The position numbers and the translations under genes are program-made. A DNA stretch of 64,000 bases, from NCBI GenBank assembly GCA_964551175.1, contig CAZKBZ010000002.1, positions 13,347 to 77,346 on the forward strand, in the 5' to 3' direction. The DNA comes from Desulfobulbus_C sp964551175. GTDB taxonomy: Bacteria; Desulfobacterota; Desulfobulbia; Desulfobulbales; Desulfobulbaceae. The stretch's first letter is position 1; each line of letters opens with the position of its first letter. The notes beneath the pieces are model-generated. The model was not told where the DNA came from. It saw only the letters and a list, made by a program, of their open reading frames with translations, and made no database searches. Below, piece after piece: positions 62,518 through 64,000 of the stretch.

Positions 62518-63653
62518 GCAGTACCTAAACGGGTAATCCTCACAATTTTTTCAATTAGCTGTCCTGCAAGTATTCGAGGCTGTATTTGTTCAACAGTTTC
62601 TTCATGAAAAATACAATGATTCTCTCCTTTACTGTCAAGAAGCTTTCTGACAGCGGCAGCCAAGGCAAGAGGGTCAGCTGGAGGTACAAGCGTAACACCA
62701 TCCATTTCAGAATCCAGCAGCTCTCGAATTGCCGGTGAATTTCTTGTGACAATCGGTTTTCCTGACGCAAGGACCTGAAATACTTTATTGGGAATAACAC
62801 GTGCCGCCTTACCTGATTCTCCAAAGATACCCAGGCAGACATCTGCCTTCTCTATCCAGGAGATCAGTTCATTATATTTCACCCATGGGATCCATCGAAG
62901 CGATGGTAACGGTTGCTCTTCAAGCATGATTTTAATCTTTTCTTCTTCCTGTCCCTGACCAATAATGATCCATTGTACAGGATCATCCGCCATTAAACGG
63001 GCTGCACGAATAATTGTTTCGATGCCGTGCAGCGGAATAAACTGGCCATAAAAGAGAACAGTGAACCGATTATCGTTTCTGGCAGCTGAATTCTCTGAAT
63101 GTACTGGAGAAAAGATATCCGTCTCCGCTCCAACAAAAACAGAAAAGATCTTATGGGCAGGAAGATGAAACTGACGCACAAAATAATCAGCATGAGCGCG
63201 AGTATCCAAAAAAACAAAATCTGCGGCCCTGCAGGCAAGCCATTCCCAGCCATAGAGCAGCAAAGCAACTGGATGATATTTTCCCACTATTTTCCGGTCA
63301 TTGACAACAGTATCATAGAGAGAAAGAAAAGCATCCCAGAAAATTGGAATTCCCCTCAACCTGGCAAAGGGCCACAGAACCAGGACATCAAGCTGACCAA
63401 GATAACCGATGATAACAGCATCATGGTGTGGAAGCCTGCAATAATCAAACAGTAATTTAGGATAGCTCAGCAGCCAGCGAAAAAGAAAAAAGAGTTTTTT
63501 GGAAAAAGTTTGAATTTGGCTTTTATCTTCTATACCAGTCCATACATCTGCATGGCACTCAATCAGATCAATATTATTCGCCCGCAAACCGGCCAGTAAA
63601 ATACGGTTTCTCGGCTTTCCGGTATCATATGTTCCCCAGAAAACAATATGCAT
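62514..63653 (-). CDS. GT4-like glycosyltransferase
   Basis: A 379-residue GT-B protein. IVFWGTYDTGKPRNRILLAGL opens the N-terminal domain; FTVLFYGQFIPLHGIETII, WIIIGQGQEEEKI and IPNKVFQVLASGKPIVTR belong to the donor-binding domain, the first Glu of the usual pair being replaced in VFQVLASG by Gln. A hydrophobic region (FFLFRWLLSYPKLLFDY) may touch the membrane. Coupled to the downstream GT4 by ATGA overlap and only three bases from the upstream GT2 fragment. Confidence 0.85.
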   Translation of the reverse strand: MHIVFWGTYDTGKPRNRILLAGLRANNIDLIECHADVWTGIEDKSQIQTFSKKLFFLFRWLLSYPKLLFDYCRLPHHDAVIIGYLGQLDVLVLWPFARLRGIPIFWDAFLSLYDTVVNDRKIVGKYHPVALLLYGWEWLACRAADFVFLDTRAHADYFVRQFHLPAHKIFSVFVGAETDIFSPVHSENSAARNDNRFTVLFYGQFIPLHGIETIIRAARLMADDPVQWIIIGQGQEEEKIKIMLEEQPLPSLRWIPWVKYNELISWIEKADVCLGIFGESGKAARVIPNKVFQVLASGKPIVTRNSPAIRELLDSEMDGVTLVPPADPLALAAAVRKLLDSKGENHCIFHEETVEQIQPRILAGQLIEKIVRITRLGTA

Positions 63654-63656
63654 GAA

Positions 63657-64000
63657 TCAATTTTCTGCTGACAGCTGCATACTGTCGTTTCCATTGCCTT
63701 GCATATAATCCGTTTTCTTGGTCCGATACTGAATATCTTCCAATAACCGTCGATTTACAGATAAAAGATCTGCCAGAAATGCAACAAGCATAGTCTGGAA
63801 CCCAATTCCAAGAAGCACGGAAGCCAGAATCAAGGACTGGATATGCCCAGATCCTCCACCCGTAAGGTAGGAAAAAAGAAAACGGACTCCGAGCAGAAAA
63901 CCACAGAAAAAAAGTAGGCTGCCCAAGCTGATAAAAAAGCGAAACGGCTTATAAACAACAAAAATTCGAATGATAGTAATGATGGATTTTCTGATATAAG
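63657..64000 (-). CDS. Membrane GT2 (DPM1-like), C-terminal part (runs off right edge)
   Basis: About 113 residues are visible. Frame is open to the right edge. It reads YIRKSIITIIRIFVVYKPFR then two membrane segments (FFISLGSLLFFCGFLLGVRFLF and SLILASVLLGIGFQTMLVAFLADLL) and a polar tail (RLLEDIQYRTKKTD). This is the usual end of DPM1-like GT2 proteins that glycosylate polyprenyl phosphate. The catalytic domain is outside the window. Stops with TGA three bases before the GT4 gene. Confidence 0.8.
   Translation of the reverse strand, partial: YIRKSIITIIRIFVVYKPFRFFISLGSLLFFCGFLLGVRFLFSYLTGGGSGHIQSLILASVLLGIGFQTMLVAFLADLLSVNRRLLEDIQYRTKKTDYMQGNGNDSMQLSAEN

Noticed and set aside
1..64000. CRISPR arrays, tRNA, rRNA, phage genes
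   Set aside because: No spaced direct repeats, no cloverleaf or rRNA-like sequence, and no phage structural genes were recognised while reading both strands.

Overview
The window is one large surface-polysaccharide / glycoconjugate locus from a Gram-negative bacterium. It has about fifty genes and nearly all concern glycan assembly, modification, export or the envelope. Base composition is moderate (GC in the 40s by eye) with a clearly AT-richer patch near 53-54 kb. The mix of a CFI-box C-terminal secreted hydrolase, WaaP-like kinase, MBOAT/AlgJ pair, ElyC-type protein and GbsR-type regulator would fit Desulfobacterota, but the taxon is an inference without any marker gene. No rRNA, tRNA, CRISPR or phage genes were seen.

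Layout. (1) 1-9.8 kb, minus strand: the N-terminal half of an initiating sugar-phosphate transferase, four family-2 glycosyltransferases (GT2), a flippase-like membrane protein fused to a beta-propeller, a second flippase-like protein, a hexapeptide acyltransferase and a polytopic membrane protein of unknown family. (2) 10-29.7 kb, mostly minus: secreted hydrolase with CFI-box tail, secreted propeller-like protein, DUF2142-like membrane protein, a plus-strand paralogue of the 8.4-9.8 kb membrane protein, a GT2/methyltransferase-like fusion, a HAD-type protein, a spermidine-synthase-like membrane protein, a GT2, two exported proteins, an AlgJ/AlgI-like O-acetylation pair and an asparagine synthetase homologue. 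(3) 29.9-37.4 kb, the only long plus-strand block: PHP-like protein, GT4, second asparagine synthetase homologue, GlpD-like flavoprotein, methyltransferase and NAD-dependent epimerase, with two good promoter-like sites. (4) 37.4-47.9 kb, minus: membrane-anchored alpha/beta hydrolase, nucleotidyltransferase-GT2 fusion, GT2, a 1246-residue multi-domain GT2, an ElyC/YdcF gene interrupted by one in-frame TAG, GalE and a small membrane protein. A decayed IS1-family transposase fragment (plus strand) lies at 48.0 kb. (5) 48.3-61.2 kb, minus: a probable long operon headed by a GbsR/MarR-type regulator with a palindrome over its own promoter, then an ABC flippase, methyltransferases, a CMP-sugar synthetase, a surface-carbohydrate protein, a WaaP-like kinase, an AT-rich glycosyltransferase, a CBS-NeuB-SAF-isomerase fusion, a kinase-like/methyltransferase-like protein and a GT4. 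This looks like a nonulosonic (sialic-like) acid module. (6) 61.4-64 kb, minus: two GT4 genes and the C-terminus of a membrane GT2.

Working model. Activated sugars are made by GalE, the NeuB fusion, NeuA and the epimerases. They are assembled on a lipid carrier by the GT2/GT4 enzymes, decorated by methyl-, acetyl- and possibly amido-transfer, and moved across the membrane by the ABC transporter or by a transporter outside the window. Several periplasmic or membrane proteins (AlgJ/AlgI, hydrolases, DUF2142-like, the paralogous membrane pair) probably act on the outer face. Two unrelated proteins, a DUF2142-like enzyme and an alpha/beta hydrolase, share a membrane-flanked N-terminal domain that I cannot name; it is among the least explained features here.
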